The position numbers and the translations under genes were made by a program. Shown here one piece after another: positions 22,092-31,186 of a stretch of DNA of 64,000 bases (within the stretch, counting starts at the first letter, position 1; each line of letters opens with the position of its first letter). The notes under the pieces were generated by a model. The model was not told the origin of the DNA and searched no databases. It saw only the letters and a list, made by a program, of their open reading frames with translations. The stretch comes from Chromatiaceae bacterium. Its GTDB lineage: Bacteria; Pseudomonadota; Gammaproteobacteria; Chromatiales; Chromatiaceae. Location of the stretch: contig JADKCI010000004.1 in assembly GCA_016714645.1 (NCBI GenBank), forward strand, positions 911,501 to 975,500. The letters run 5' to 3'.

Positions 22092-22986
22092 ATGAATCCT
22101 AAGCCTCACGCCAGCGGCCAGATATCCCCGGCGCCGATCGCTTGCCCTCAGGGTCCGCCGACCGCAGCCGTGGGCGGGGCTCTGGCGGAAATCGGGCTGA
22201 GCGGAACCCGCCCGGTCCTGATCCTGGTCGGTGGGGCCGCCAGTCTTGGTGGCGGGGTGGCGGCACAACTGCTACCCCTGTTCACGGGCTTGGTACCCCT
22301 TTTGGACCGGCCGGGAGCGGCGATGATTGATGGTGTACCCCCTTCGAAGTCATGGCGCTCATGGGGGCGGCGCGCCAACGTGCCGCGGGATCCTTTCCGT
22401 TGATCGGAATCGCCCCGCGCGGCCGCGTAGATGCACCGGCGGGGGTCTCACCTGGCGGACATGGAAGTTCTTCCGCCATACCGAACGATGAAAGTGGCGG
22501 GTACTTTCACGCTGATCGGGCAGAGGTTGAAGTCCAAGTGGCTGGCCCCGACGGGCTCTCACGGGGTCTGCTCCTCGACAGGATCAGGGTGGGATCGAGT
22601 CTCGGGCGACCCTCGATCCCCACCACAGCCACTTCCTCCTGGTCCCAGGTGAACGCTGGGGCGACGAATCCCCTTGGCTCACGGCCGCGGCGGAGCGCCT
22701 GGCGGGCGGGCGGGGCACCCTGATACTGGTCGCCGGGGGTGGGGAGGTCACCCGCTGGGACGTCCTGCCCCGGCTGCGCCAGGGGGGCCGGATCCTGGCG
22801 CTCGCCGGCAGCGGCGGTATGGCCGACGCCCTAATCGCCTGGTGCCGGGGAGAGCAGCCGCCACTGGTAGTCGAACTAATGGGGATTGATCAGGCCCGTA
22901 TTGGGGTCCTGGACCTGATGGCGGCAAGAGACCGACTGCCCGAGCTGTTGGTGCAGGCCTTTGCTAGCTGGAAACGCGAGAAGTAA
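22092..22986 (+). pseudogene. Decayed LSDAT/SLOG-family protein (TRPM-like prokaryotic sensor domain)
   Basis: Three frames carry successive parts. RPVLILVGGAASLGGGVAAQ and LVPLLDRPGAAMIDG are in the first. ALMGAARQRAAGSFPLIGIA is in the second. Then SHFLLVPGERWGDESPWLTA, GTLILVAGGGEVTRWDVLP and GGRILALAGSGGMADALIAW lie in the third, which ends TAA at 22984-22986. The order and the glycine-rich turns match the LSDAT_prokaryote branch of SLOG, related to the ligand-sensing part of TRPM channels. At least two frameshifts make it non-functional. Together with the intact SLOG-membrane gene it shows that this stretch once held more than one SLOG sensor. Confidence 0.7.
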
Positions 22987-23114
22987 GGACAGGCCATGAA
23001 CCCGGTGAACCAGGCCAGCATGTCCGACAGGCTGCGAGGGTGGCGGGACGGATGTGGACTTAGCCGCATCCGTTCTTGACGAAAGGGAGCCAAGCTGAAT
23101 AAACTGCTTGGGTT

Positions 23115-23642
23115 ATGCCGTCGCCACTTCCCGATTTGATCGACCCCTGGCGAGCCGTTGATGCGGGCGCTGAATTTGACGGCGCCTGGCCTCTGTCGGG
23201 TATGGCGCGGCTCGGGGAGTCTTTAAGGGAGACGGCGGGCGAGGTCAGGTATCGGTTAGCCTTCGGGCGCGATCTGGAAGGTCGCGGGACCCTGACGGGC
23301 GAGATCGAGGCCCGACTGATACTGACCTGTCAGCGTTGCCTGGGCGCCCTGGAATTAGCCGTTGCCGCACCCCTGGAGCTGGCGCTGATTGCCGGGCTCG
23401 ACGAGGCCCGGCTGCTGCCGGAAGAGCTCGACCCCTTGCTGGTATCCGTGGCGTCGGTCCGGTTGCTGGACCTGATCGAGGATGAATTGTTGCTGGCCCT
23501 GCCGCAGATCGCCATGCATCCGCCTGGGGATTGCGTACCGCCGGGCCCGGAGGCAGTTGAGGAGGGCGACTATCCGGCGGATGCCGGTGAAGTTCATCCT
23601 TTTGCCATTCTCGGCGCCCTGGGCGGGGGCGGAAAGAGCTGA
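23115..23642 (+). CDS. yceD: YceD/DUF177 protein, 23S rRNA-associated
   Basis: A 175-residue acidic protein with the DUF177 core LTCQRCLGALELAVAAPLEL followed by an acidic segment (PLLVSVASVRLLDLIEDELL) and the conserved C-terminal LPQIAMHP...C region. In bacteria and plants this family is needed for normal 23S rRNA accumulation and is nearly always encoded just upstream of rpmF, as here. The start is ATG 23115. It begins the rpmF-plsX-fab operon. The conserved CxxC-type first cysteine pair is reduced to CQRC, as usual for the family. Confidence 0.9.
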   Translation: MPSPLPDLIDPWRAVDAGAEFDGAWPLSGMARLGESLRETAGEVRYRLAFGRDLEGRGTLTGEIEARLILTCQRCLGALELAVAAPLELALIAGLDEARLLPEELDPLLVSVASVRLLDLIEDELLLALPQIAMHPPGDCVPPGPEAVEEGDYPADAGEVHPFAILGALGGGGKS

Positions 23643-23748
23643 ACCCCTGGTGGCATCGTCTCGATGTCCCGGATGTTAATAAATTTACTGGCGGCTGCTG
23701 TCCATCCTTTCCACAATGGGCGGCATCCCTTCTGTCACGGAGAAAAAA

Positions 23749-23925
23749 ATGGCTGTTCCCCAAAATCGCAAGACCTCTTCCCGCCGCGACATGCGCCGTT
23801 CCCATGACGCTCTGACGGGCCCCACCCTGTCGGTGGAGCCCCAGAGCGGCGAGGTGCATCGTCGCCATCATGTCTCGGCGGATGGCTTTTACCGTGGCCG
23901 CAAGGTCATAGAGACCAAGGACTGA
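23749..23925 (+). CDS. rpmF: Ribosomal protein L32
   Basis: A 58-residue basic protein beginning MAVPQNRKTSSRRDMRRSHD, the diagnostic L32 N-terminus. A GGAG site seven bases upstream picks this ATG over an upstream in-frame one at 23716. It is a component of the large ribosomal subunit. The zinc-binding cysteines of some L32 forms are absent (C- type), which is common. It lies between yceD and plsX, the standard order. Confidence 0.97.
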   Translation: MAVPQNRKTSSRRDMRRSHDALTGPTLSVEPQSGEVHRRHHVSADGFYRGRKVIETKD

Positions 23926-23968
23926 AGTCGTAGCCTTCCCGACCCCCGTGCTGGCGGCCTAAGCCCTG

Positions 23969-25000
23969 ATGGATCGTTTGACTATCGCCCTGGATGTCAT
24001 GGGCGGAGATCATGGGCCCAAGGTCGTGGTCCCCGCGGCGCTCAACTACCTGCGCGCCACCCAAAAGGTGGCCCTCATTCTGGTGGGCAAGGAAGAGGAA
24101 ATCGCCAGGCTCATTCCGGCGGGTGCGCTCGGTGACCGGCTGAGCATTCGCCATGCCTCCCAAGAGGTGGCGATGAACGAGTTGCCCTCCAAGGCCCTTC
24201 GCCAGAAGAAGGACTCTTCCATGCGGGTCGCCATCGACCTGGTCAAGTCCGGCGAGGCCCATGCCTGCGTCAGCGCGGGCAATACCGGCGCCCTCATGGC
24301 CACGGCGCGCTTCGTCCTCAAGACTCTGCCTAATATCGATCGTCCGGCCATCATGACCTCGGTGCCGTCCATGACCGGCAGCACCCATCTGCTGGACCTG
24401 GGGGCGAACGTCGATTGCACGGCGCAGCACCTCTTCCAGTTCGCCGTCATGGGCAGCGAGACCGTTACGGCGGTCGAAGGTCTGGACGCGCCCAAGGTCG
24501 GGCTGCTCAACATTGGCGCCGAGGAGATCAAGGGCAACGAGCAGGTCAAGGGGGCCCATGAGCTCCTGGCCCGCAGTTCACTGAACTACATTGGCTATGT
24601 GGAGGGGGATGATATTTACCTCGGCGTGGTGGATGTGGTGGTCAGCGACGGCTTCGTGGGTAACGTGGCGCTGAAGTCCAGCGAGGGCCTGGCCAAAATG
24701 GTGCGTCACTTCCTGACCGAGAATTTCAATCGCAATTGGTTGACACGCCTCTCCGCCCTGGCGGCCATGCCGGTCCTCAAGCGCTTTCGCCGCAAGTTTG
24801 ACCCGCGTCGCTACAATGGCGCCAGCCTGCTGGGGCTGCGGGGCATCGTCATCAAGAGCCACGGCAGCGCCGATGTCCTTGCCTTCGAGAACGCGATCCA
24901 TATCGCGGAGAAGGAAATTCACTGCAATATTCCCGAGCGCATCGCCCACCGCGTTGGCGGTCAGCTTGATGCCGAACGCCAACAAAGGCCGATCGCGTGA
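23969..25000 (+). CDS. plsX: Phosphate acyltransferase PlsX
   Basis: A 343-residue protein with ALDVMGGDHGPKVVVPAAL at the N-terminus, VSAGNTGALMATARF, and LNIGAEEIKGNEQVKGAHEL, all hallmarks of PlsX. It converts acyl-ACP to acyl-phosphate, the donor for PlsY in phospholipid synthesis, working at the inner face of the membrane. The length is normal. Its TGA overlaps the GTG start of fabH (GTGA), so the two are translationally coupled. Confidence 0.97.
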   Translation: MDRLTIALDVMGGDHGPKVVVPAALNYLRATQKVALILVGKEEEIARLIPAGALGDRLSIRHASQEVAMNELPSKALRQKKDSSMRVAIDLVKSGEAHACVSAGNTGALMATARFVLKTLPNIDRPAIMTSVPSMTGSTHLLDLGANVDCTAQHLFQFAVMGSETVTAVEGLDAPKVGLLNIGAEEIKGNEQVKGAHELLARSSLNYIGYVEGDDIYLGVVDVVVSDGFVGNVALKSSEGLAKMVRHFLTENFNRNWLTRLSALAAMPVLKRFRRKFDPRRYNGASLLGLRGIVIKSHGSADVLAFENAIHIAEKEIHCNIPERIAHRVGGQLDAERQQRPIA

Positions 25001-25956
25001 AGCTTTATTCCCGAATCCTGGGCACGGGCAGCTATCTGCCCAAGAAAATCCTCACCAACAAGGATATCGAGGACATCGTCGATACTACGGATGAATGGAT
25101 TTTCGACCGAACCGGTATTCGCCAGCGCCATGTGGTGGTCGAGGGGGAGACCTGCTCGGACCTGGCTGTCGCCGCCGCCCGCGCCGCCATGGAGTCCGCC
25201 GGGGTCGCTCCCAGCGAGATCGACCTCATCGTCCTGGCGACAACAACGCCCGACCAGATATTTCCCAGCACGGCCTGCATCATTCAGCCCCGGCTGGGCA
25301 TCAAGGGCGTGCCTGCCTTTGATGTCCAGGCGGTCTGCGCCGGCTTTGTCTATGCCCTCAGCGTCGCCGACCAGTACATCCGCACGGGCAGCGCCAAGCG
25401 CGCCCTGGTGATTGGCGCGGATACCATGTCGCGTCTCCTCGACTGGCAGGACCGTTCCACCTGTGTTCTCTTCGCCGATGGGGCCGGGGCCGTGGTCCTG
25501 GGCGCCGCCGAGGAGCCGGGTATCATCTCCACCCATATCAGCGCCGACGGGGCCTACAAGGATCTGCTGCAAGTCCCCAAGGGCATCGGCCGGGGGGGGT
25601 GCGAGGACCCCTATCTCGAGATGCGCGGCAATGAGGTCTTTCGCTGGGCGGTTAGCACCCTGGGCCGCATTGTCGACGAAGCTCTGGAAGCCAATGGCAT
25701 GACCAAGTCGGACATCGACTGGCTGGTGCCCCATCAAGCCAACATCCGCATCATCCAGGCCACCGCCCGCCGACTCGACCTGCCCATGGACCAGGTGGTG
25801 GTGACCGTGGCCGACCACGGCAATACCTCCGCCGCCTCTATCCCCCTGGCGCTCGACACGGCGGTGCGCGATGGCCGTATCCAGCGTGGCCAAACCATCC
25901 TGATGGAAGGCTTTGGCGGTGGCTTCACCTGGGGCACGGTCCTGGCGCGCTTCTGA
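24997..25956 (+). CDS. fabH: 3-oxoacyl-ACP synthase III (FabH)
   Basis: A 319-residue thiolase-fold enzyme. The catalytic triad is visible: Cys in DVQAVCAGFVYALSVA, His in WLVPHQANIRII and Asn in VADHGNTSAAS. The C-terminal GFGGGFTWG is present. It starts fatty acid synthesis by condensing acetyl-CoA with malonyl-ACP. It starts with GTG, coupled to plsX. The sequence MLVP-like usual start is replaced by MKLYSRILGTGSYLP, normal for the family. Confidence 0.97.
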   Translation: MKLYSRILGTGSYLPKKILTNKDIEDIVDTTDEWIFDRTGIRQRHVVVEGETCSDLAVAAARAAMESAGVAPSEIDLIVLATTTPDQIFPSTACIIQPRLGIKGVPAFDVQAVCAGFVYALSVADQYIRTGSAKRALVIGADTMSRLLDWQDRSTCVLFADGAGAVVLGAAEEPGIISTHISADGAYKDLLQVPKGIGRGGCEDPYLEMRGNEVFRWAVSTLGRIVDEALEANGMTKSDIDWLVPHQANIRIIQATARRLDLPMDQVVVTVADHGNTSAASIPLALDTAVRDGRIQRGQTILMEGFGGGFTWGTVLARF

Positions 25957-25984
25957 ACCTCTTGTTCAAGCTACGAACCTTTCC

Positions 25985-26929
25985 ATGAGCAAACCGATCG
26001 CCATCATTTTTCCGGGGCAGGGGTCCCAATCCGTCGGCATGTTGGGCGAACTGGCGGCGGCCTGGCCGCTGGTGGGCGAGACCTTCGCCGAGGCCTCGGA
26101 TACCCTGGGGATGGATCTCTGGCAAGTAGCCAGCCAGGGTCCCAGAGACTTGCTCGATCGTACCGATACCACCCAGCCCGCCATGCTCGCCGCAGGCGTC
26201 GCCGTCTGGCGGGTCTGGATGCAGGCGGGTGGCCTCGCGCCGGCCTGGATGGCGGGTCATAGCCTGGGTGAGTTTACCGCTCTGGTCTGCGCTGGGGCCC
26301 TGGGCTACGCCGAGGCCATCGCCCTGGTCGCCCAACGTGGCCGTTTCATGCAGGAGGCGGTGCCCGCCGGAGCGGGTGCCATGGCCGCCGTGCTGGGGCT
26401 TACCGATGACCAGGTCGTCGCAGTTTGTGCTCAAGCCGCCCAAGGCGGGATTCTGGAGCCCGTCAATTTCAATTCCCCGGGCCAGGTGGTCATCGCCGGC
26501 GAGGCGGCGGCGGTGGAACGTGGCATTGCCGCTGCCAAGGCCGCCGGCGCCAAGCGCGCCATCCTCCTGCCGGTCAGCGTCCCCTCCCACTGCGCCCTGA
26601 TGCGCCCCGCCGCCGAGCGACTGGCGGTGACCCTGGCGGCCATCACCCTCCAGGCGCCCCGTATTCCCGTGCTGCACAATGTCACCGTTGATGCCGTGTC
26701 GGATCCAGCGGCGATCCGCGAGCGCCTGGTGCGCCAGCTTTACAGCCCGGTGCGTTGGGTCGAAACGGTGCGGTGCCTGGCGGACCAGGGGGTGGGGTTG
26801 TTGCTGGAGGCCGGACCTGGAAAGGTCCTGACGGGCCTGACCAAACGCATCGATGATCGGCTGGAGGCCCTGGCGGTCCTGGACCCCAAGGGCCTGGCCC
26901 TAGCTCTGGAGGCAACGAATCATGCTTGA
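25985..26929 (+). CDS. fabD: Malonyl-CoA:ACP transacylase
   Basis: A 314-residue protein beginning MSKPIAIIFPGQGSQSVGML. The nucleophile Ser is in WMAGHSLGEFTALVCAGAL and the active His lies in the SVPSHCALMRPA segment. It loads malonyl units on to acyl carrier protein. I use ATG 25985, since the extra N-terminal residues of the longer frame come from the fabH region and are not family-like. The ribosome site is weak, consistent with coupling to fabH. The stop lies 8 bp inside fabG. Confidence 0.96.
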   Translation: MSKPIAIIFPGQGSQSVGMLGELAAAWPLVGETFAEASDTLGMDLWQVASQGPRDLLDRTDTTQPAMLAAGVAVWRVWMQAGGLAPAWMAGHSLGEFTALVCAGALGYAEAIALVAQRGRFMQEAVPAGAGAMAAVLGLTDDQVVAVCAQAAQGGILEPVNFNSPGQVVIAGEAAAVERGIAAAKAAGAKRAILLPVSVPSHCALMRPAAERLAVTLAAITLQAPRIPVLHNVTVDAVSDPAAIRERLVRQLYSPVRWVETVRCLADQGVGLLLEAGPGKVLTGLTKRIDDRLEALAVLDPKGLALALEATNHA

Positions 26930-27662
26930 AGGTGACATCGCCCTGGTCACGGGCGCCTCGCGCGGCATCGGCCAGGCCATCGCCCTGGGCCTGGGCCGGG
27001 CCGGGGCCGTGGTCGCGGGTACCGCCACCACCGAGGCCGGCGCCGACCGCATCAGCGAGACGCTGACTGCCCATGGCTGTCAGGGTGCCGGCCTGGTCCT
27101 CGATGTCGCCAATCCGGCCTCAGTTGACAGTCTTATGGAGCGTCTGAGGTTGGACTTGGGCGAGCCGAGCATTCTGGTCAATAACGCCGGCATCACGCGC
27201 GACAATCTCCTGATGCGCATGAAGGAATCCGATTGGAACAGTATCCTGGACACCAATCTCGGCTCGGTTTACCGCATGTCCAAGGCTTGCCTGCGCGCCA
27301 TGACCAAGGCCCGCAAGGGGCGTATCATCAATGTCGCCTCGGTGGTGGCCGTCATGGGCAATGCCGGTCAGACCAATTACGCGGCGGCTAAGGCCGGCAT
27401 GATGGGCTTCAGTAAGTCACTGGCGCGCGAAGTCGGTTCCCGGGGCATCACGGTCAACTGCGTGGCGCCGGGCCTGATCGACACCGACATGACCCGTGCC
27501 CTGGACGAGGCCCATCAGCAGCAAATCCTGGCCTGCATCCCTCTGGGGCGCTGGGGCTCGGTGGAAGAGGTGGCCGCGACCGTGGTCTTCCTGGCGTCAC
27601 CCGGAGCGGCTTACATCACCGGCGAGACCCTGCATGTCAATGGCGGCATGTGGATGGTCTGA
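26922..27662 (+). CDS. fabG: 3-oxoacyl-ACP reductase
   Basis: A 246-residue short-chain dehydrogenase. The cofactor motif is VTGASRGIGQAIALGLG, the structural motif is LVNNAGITRDNLLMRM, and the Ser-Tyr-Lys triad is in NVASVVAVMGNAGQTNYAAA followed by KAGMMGF. The C-terminal GGMWMV is typical. It reduces beta-ketoacyl-ACP with NADPH. The start overlaps fabD by 8 bp. Confidence 0.97.
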   Translation: MLEGDIALVTGASRGIGQAIALGLGRAGAVVAGTATTEAGADRISETLTAHGCQGAGLVLDVANPASVDSLMERLRLDLGEPSILVNNAGITRDNLLMRMKESDWNSILDTNLGSVYRMSKACLRAMTKARKGRIINVASVVAVMGNAGQTNYAAAKAGMMGFSKSLAREVGSRGITVNCVAPGLIDTDMTRALDEAHQQQILACIPLGRWGSVEEVAATVVFLASPGAAYITGETLHVNGGMWMV

Positions 27663-27771
27663 GGCAAATTCGGGCGTGCCCCTGGGCGCCTTTCATCCGT
27701 CAACGAATACGCCTAGAATAGGCACCGCCCTTCTTGGGGCGATATATTTAAATCCGTGAGGGTCAAAGAAA

Positions 27772-28008
27772 ATGAGCAGCGTTGAAGAGCGAGTCCGCAA
27801 GATCGTAGTGGAGCAGTTGGGTGTCAAGGAGGAAGAGGTGACCCTTGAATCCTCTTTCGTCGATGACCTCGGCGCCGACTCCCTGGATACCGTTGAGTTG
27901 GTGATGGCCCTGGAAGAGGAATTCGAAACCGAGATCCCGGATGAGGACGCCGAAAAGATCACCACGGTCAAGCAGGCCATTGATTACATCAACGCGCATC
28001 AGGCCTAA
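27772..28008 (+). CDS. acpP: Acyl carrier protein
   Basis: A 78-residue acidic protein. The phosphopantetheine site is the Ser in DDLGADSLDTVELVMALE. It carries growing acyl chains to all Fab enzymes and PlsX. The start ATG 27772 follows GAGGGTCAAAGAAA, a reasonable site. A 109-bp gap before it suggests that acpP has an extra promoter of its own, as in E. coli, where it is very highly expressed. Confidence 0.98.
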   Translation: MSSVEERVRKIVVEQLGVKEEEVTLESSFVDDLGADSLDTVELVMALEEEFETEIPDEDAEKITTVKQAIDYINAHQA

Positions 28009-28111
28009 TCAGGACCCTCGCGTCCTCGCGGGCGGGTGGTGGCGTCTCATGGGCGCGGCCGCCAGCCAGACTCCAGATCAGGCTCCCGATTAGGTTCGAG
28101 GGTATTTATCT

Positions 28112-29350
28112 ATGTCGATCAGAAGGGTTGTGGTCACCGGCGTCGGCCTTGTCGCCCCGGTGGGGCTGGATACCAAGTCCGGGTGGGAGAGCATCCTGGC
28201 CGGGCGTAGCGGCATTCAGCCGATCACCCATTTCGAAATAGCGCCCTTTTCGACCCGGTTCGGTGGGCCTATATACGGTTTCGACCCCGAGCTCTACGTC
28301 GCCAAGAAGGACGTCAAGAAGATGGATAAGTTTATCCATTACGGCATTGGCGCCGGGACTCAGGCCATGGAGGACTCCGGCCTCGAGATCACGGAGGCCA
28401 ATTGCCGCCGGATTGGCGTCGCCGTGGGCTCCGGTATTGGCGGTATCGCTGGTATCGAAAATAGCTACGCGGCCTATCTGCAGGGCGGGCCACGCAAGAT
28501 TTCGCCCTTCTTCGTGCCGGCCAATATCGTCAACATGGTCGCTGGGGACCTCTCGATCAAATACGGCCTAAAGGGGCCTAATTACTCGATCGTGTCCGCT
28601 TGCAGTACCGGCACCCACAACATCGGCGAGGCGGCACTCATGATCCGTCATGGCATGGTCGATGCCATGCTGGCCGGCGGGGCCGAGATGGCTACGACCC
28701 CCGTCGGACTCGGCGGCTTTGCCGCCGCCAAGGCTCTCTCCACCCGTAACGACGCCCCCCAGCTTGCCAGTCGTCCTTTCGATCGTGACCGCGATGGTTT
28801 CGTCCTCAGCGATGGCGCCGGCGTCATCATGCTGGAAGAGTACGAGATGGCGAAGGCCCGCGGGGCTAATATCTACGCGGAACTGGTGGGTTTCGGCATG
28901 AATTCCGACGCCTATCACATGACTGCCCCCTCGGAGAATGGCGAGGGCGCCGCCGAGTGCATGCGCTTGGCCCTGGAGATGGCGGACCTGGGGCCCGAGC
29001 AGGTGGACTACATCAATGCCCACGGCACCTCGACCCCGGCGGGCGACATCGCCGAGACCAAGGGCATCAAACGCGCCTTCGGCGAGCATGCCTACCAGGT
29101 CGCCGTCAGCTCCACCAAATCCATGACCGGCCATATGCTGGGCGCCGCGGGCGGGGCCGAGGCCATCTTCACCCTCCTGGCCATGCGTGACCAGGTGGCC
29201 CCACCCACCATCAATTACGACACTCCCGACCCGGACTGCGACCTGGACTATGTGCCTAACGTCGCCCGCCCCATGAAGATCAATGTGGCGATCAGCAACT
29301 CCTTTGGCTTCGGCGGCACCAACGGTTCCCTCGTCTTCCGGCGAATCTGA
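28112..29350 (+). CDS. fabF: 3-oxoacyl-ACP synthase II
   Basis: A 412-residue condensing enzyme. The active Cys is in SIVSACSTGTHNIGEAALMI, and the two His residues are in YINAHGTSTPAGD and KSMTGHMLGAAGGAEA. The end FGFGGTNGSLVFRRI is canonical. It extends acyl chains and controls the unsaturated-fatty-acid balance at low temperature. It follows acpP as usual. Confidence 0.97.
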   Translation: MSIRRVVVTGVGLVAPVGLDTKSGWESILAGRSGIQPITHFEIAPFSTRFGGPIYGFDPELYVAKKDVKKMDKFIHYGIGAGTQAMEDSGLEITEANCRRIGVAVGSGIGGIAGIENSYAAYLQGGPRKISPFFVPANIVNMVAGDLSIKYGLKGPNYSIVSACSTGTHNIGEAALMIRHGMVDAMLAGGAEMATTPVGLGGFAAAKALSTRNDAPQLASRPFDRDRDGFVLSDGAGVIMLEEYEMAKARGANIYAELVGFGMNSDAYHMTAPSENGEGAAECMRLALEMADLGPEQVDYINAHGTSTPAGDIAETKGIKRAFGEHAYQVAVSSTKSMTGHMLGAAGGAEAIFTLLAMRDQVAPPTINYDTPDPDCDLDYVPNVARPMKINVAISNSFGFGGTNGSLVFRRI

Positions 29351-30542
29351 GGCCAGGGGCGAGGCCCAGCCCGGCCTCGCCCAGGACGCCGCATCCGCGG
29401 GAGACGCCCTCGGACCACCGGTCGCCCTGTCCCAGGATGCCATAACCGGTCCCGAAGGAGGCGCTGGCCAGCTGCCCCCCGCCAGTCTCCCCAGGCGCCG
29501 CCGCTTCGGGAAGCTAGGGTTCCTCCTTCTGCTGGTTCTCGCCCTGGGCCTGGCCGGGCTGGGACTCCGCTTTCACTTTGATGCCTTCAAGGAGCGGCCC
29601 CTGGCCTTGCCCACCACGGCGGGGCCCGATCAACCCTTCCTGTTCGAAATCCCCCTCGGGATGTCCCTGCGCACCCTGGCCCAGGAGTTGACGGCCCTAG
29701 GGGTGCTGGACCATCCCTATTATTTCCTCGCCTTGGCCTACCTGCGTGGCGATGCGGGGCGGGTCAAGGCCGGGGAATACGAGATCAGCCCCGGCATGAC
29801 CCCGGTGGCGCTGCTCGACAGGGTGGTCAAGAATCAGGTTTACCAGCGCTCCGTCACCCTCATCGAGGGCTGGACCCTGGCCCAACTCCTCGCGGCCCTG
29901 GCCCGGAATGATCGTCTGGTGGCTAAACTGGAGGGGACCACTCCCGAGGATTTGATGGCCGCCCTGGGCCGGCCGGATCAGCATCCCGAAGGACGCTTCT
30001 TTCCCGATACCTACCGCTTTACCAAGGGTACCAGCGATCTGGATATCCTGGGACGCGCCGCTCAGGCCATGGATCGGGTCCTGGCCGAGGAATGGTGGGA
30101 CCGCGCCCCCGGCCTGCCTTTGGAGAGTCCCGATCAGGCCCTGGTGCTGGCCTCCATCATCGAGAAGGAGACGGGTCAGGCCGGCGAGCGCCCCGCCATC
30201 GCCGGCGTCTTCATCCGGCGACTCCAACTCGGCATGCGGCTCCAAACCGACCCCACGGTCATTTACGGGCTGGGTGCCGCCTTCGATGGTGACCTGCGCC
30301 GCGCCGATCTGACCCGGGATACGCCCTACAACACCTATACGCGGCATGGCCTGCCGCCCACCCCCATCGCGCTGCCCGGCCGGGCCGCCCTCCACGCGGC
30401 CCTGCACCCGGAGGCGGGCGATAGCCTCTACTTCGTCGCCAGGGGCGATGGTGGCCACTGGTTCTCCGCCACCCTGGAGGAGCACAATCAGGCGGTGAGA
30501 CGTTATCAGTTGGGGCAGCGCGACGAGGGGGGCAAGCCATGA
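29283..30542 (+). CDS. mltG: Endolytic transglycosylase MltG (YceG)
   Basis: The protein has a Pro/Ala-rich N-terminus, one membrane helix (GKLGFLLLLVLALGLAGLGL), then a periplasmic LysM-like and YceG domain. The catalytic Glu lies in LASIIEKETGQAGERPAIAG, followed by LQLGMRLQTDPTVIYGLG and YNTYTRHGLPPTPI. It cuts glycan strands to end peptidoglycan synthesis. The frame's first ATG (29283) overlaps fabF by 68 bp; the low-complexity start makes a later, non-ATG start possible. Its TGA overlaps tmk (ATGA). The catalytic domain call is secure. Confidence 0.92.
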   Translation: MWRSATPLASAAPTVPSSSGESEARGEAQPGLAQDAASAGDALGPPVALSQDAITGPEGGAGQLPPASLPRRRRFGKLGFLLLLVLALGLAGLGLRFHFDAFKERPLALPTTAGPDQPFLFEIPLGMSLRTLAQELTALGVLDHPYYFLALAYLRGDAGRVKAGEYEISPGMTPVALLDRVVKNQVYQRSVTLIEGWTLAQLLAALARNDRLVAKLEGTTPEDLMAALGRPDQHPEGRFFPDTYRFTKGTSDLDILGRAAQAMDRVLAEEWWDRAPGLPLESPDQALVLASIIEKETGQAGERPAIAGVFIRRLQLGMRLQTDPTVIYGLGAAFDGDLRRADLTRDTPYNTYTRHGLPPTPIALPGRAALHAALHPEAGDSLYFVARGDGGHWFSATLEEHNQAVRRYQLGQRDEGGKP

Positions 30543-31186
30543 AGCCAAGGGGACGATTCATCACCCTGGAAGGCATCGAAGGCGCGGGCAAATCGACCCA
30601 GGTGGCCCTGATCCAGACCACCCTGGAGCAAGAGGGCCTGAGCGTCGTCCTCACCCGCGAGCCGGGCGGCGCCCCCATCGCCGAACGGCTGCGTCAGGTT
30701 CTGCTCGACCCCGACTGTCGGGGTATGTCCGCGGACGCCGAGCTGTTGCTGGTGTTTGCCGCCCGCGCCGAACACCTGGCCAAGACCATCCACCCGGCCC
30801 TGGGGCGGGGTGACTGGGTGGTCTGTGACCGCTTTACCGATGCCAGTTACGCCTATCAGGGCGGTGGCCGCGGCCTGAACCCGGCCCGCATCGCCGTGCT
30901 GGAGGCCTGGGTGCAGGGTGATCTGCGCCCGGACCTGACCCTGCTTTTCGATCTAACCGTGGACCTGGGGCTGGCGCGCGCCGCCAAGCGGTCGGTGCCG
31001 GATCGCTTCGAGGGCGAGACGGCGCGCTTCTTCGCGGGGGCCCGCGCCGCCTATCTGGCCCGGGCCCGGGCCGAGCCCGGGCGAATCCGTCTCATCGACG
31101 CCAGTGCCCCCCTTGACCAGGTGAGCCAGGCCGTTACCGCGGTCATCCGGGCCTTTGCCGCCGGTGCCAGGGATGCCAACCCATGA
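30539..31186 (+). CDS. tmk: Thymidylate kinase
   Basis: A 215-residue kinase: P-loop LEGIEGAGKSTQVALIQ, DR motif VCDRFTDASYAYQGGGRGL, and the lid-like segment ARAAKRSVPDRFEGE. It phosphorylates dTMP to dTDP for DNA synthesis. It overlaps mltG upstream and holB downstream by 4 bp each, giving a tightly coupled mltG-tmk-holB unit. Confidence 0.97.
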   Translation: MKPRGRFITLEGIEGAGKSTQVALIQTTLEQEGLSVVLTREPGGAPIAERLRQVLLDPDCRGMSADAELLLVFAARAEHLAKTIHPALGRGDWVVCDRFTDASYAYQGGGRGLNPARIAVLEAWVQGDLRPDLTLLFDLTVDLGLARAAKRSVPDRFEGETARFFAGARAAYLARARAEPGRIRLIDASAPLDQVSQAVTAVIRAFAAGARDANP

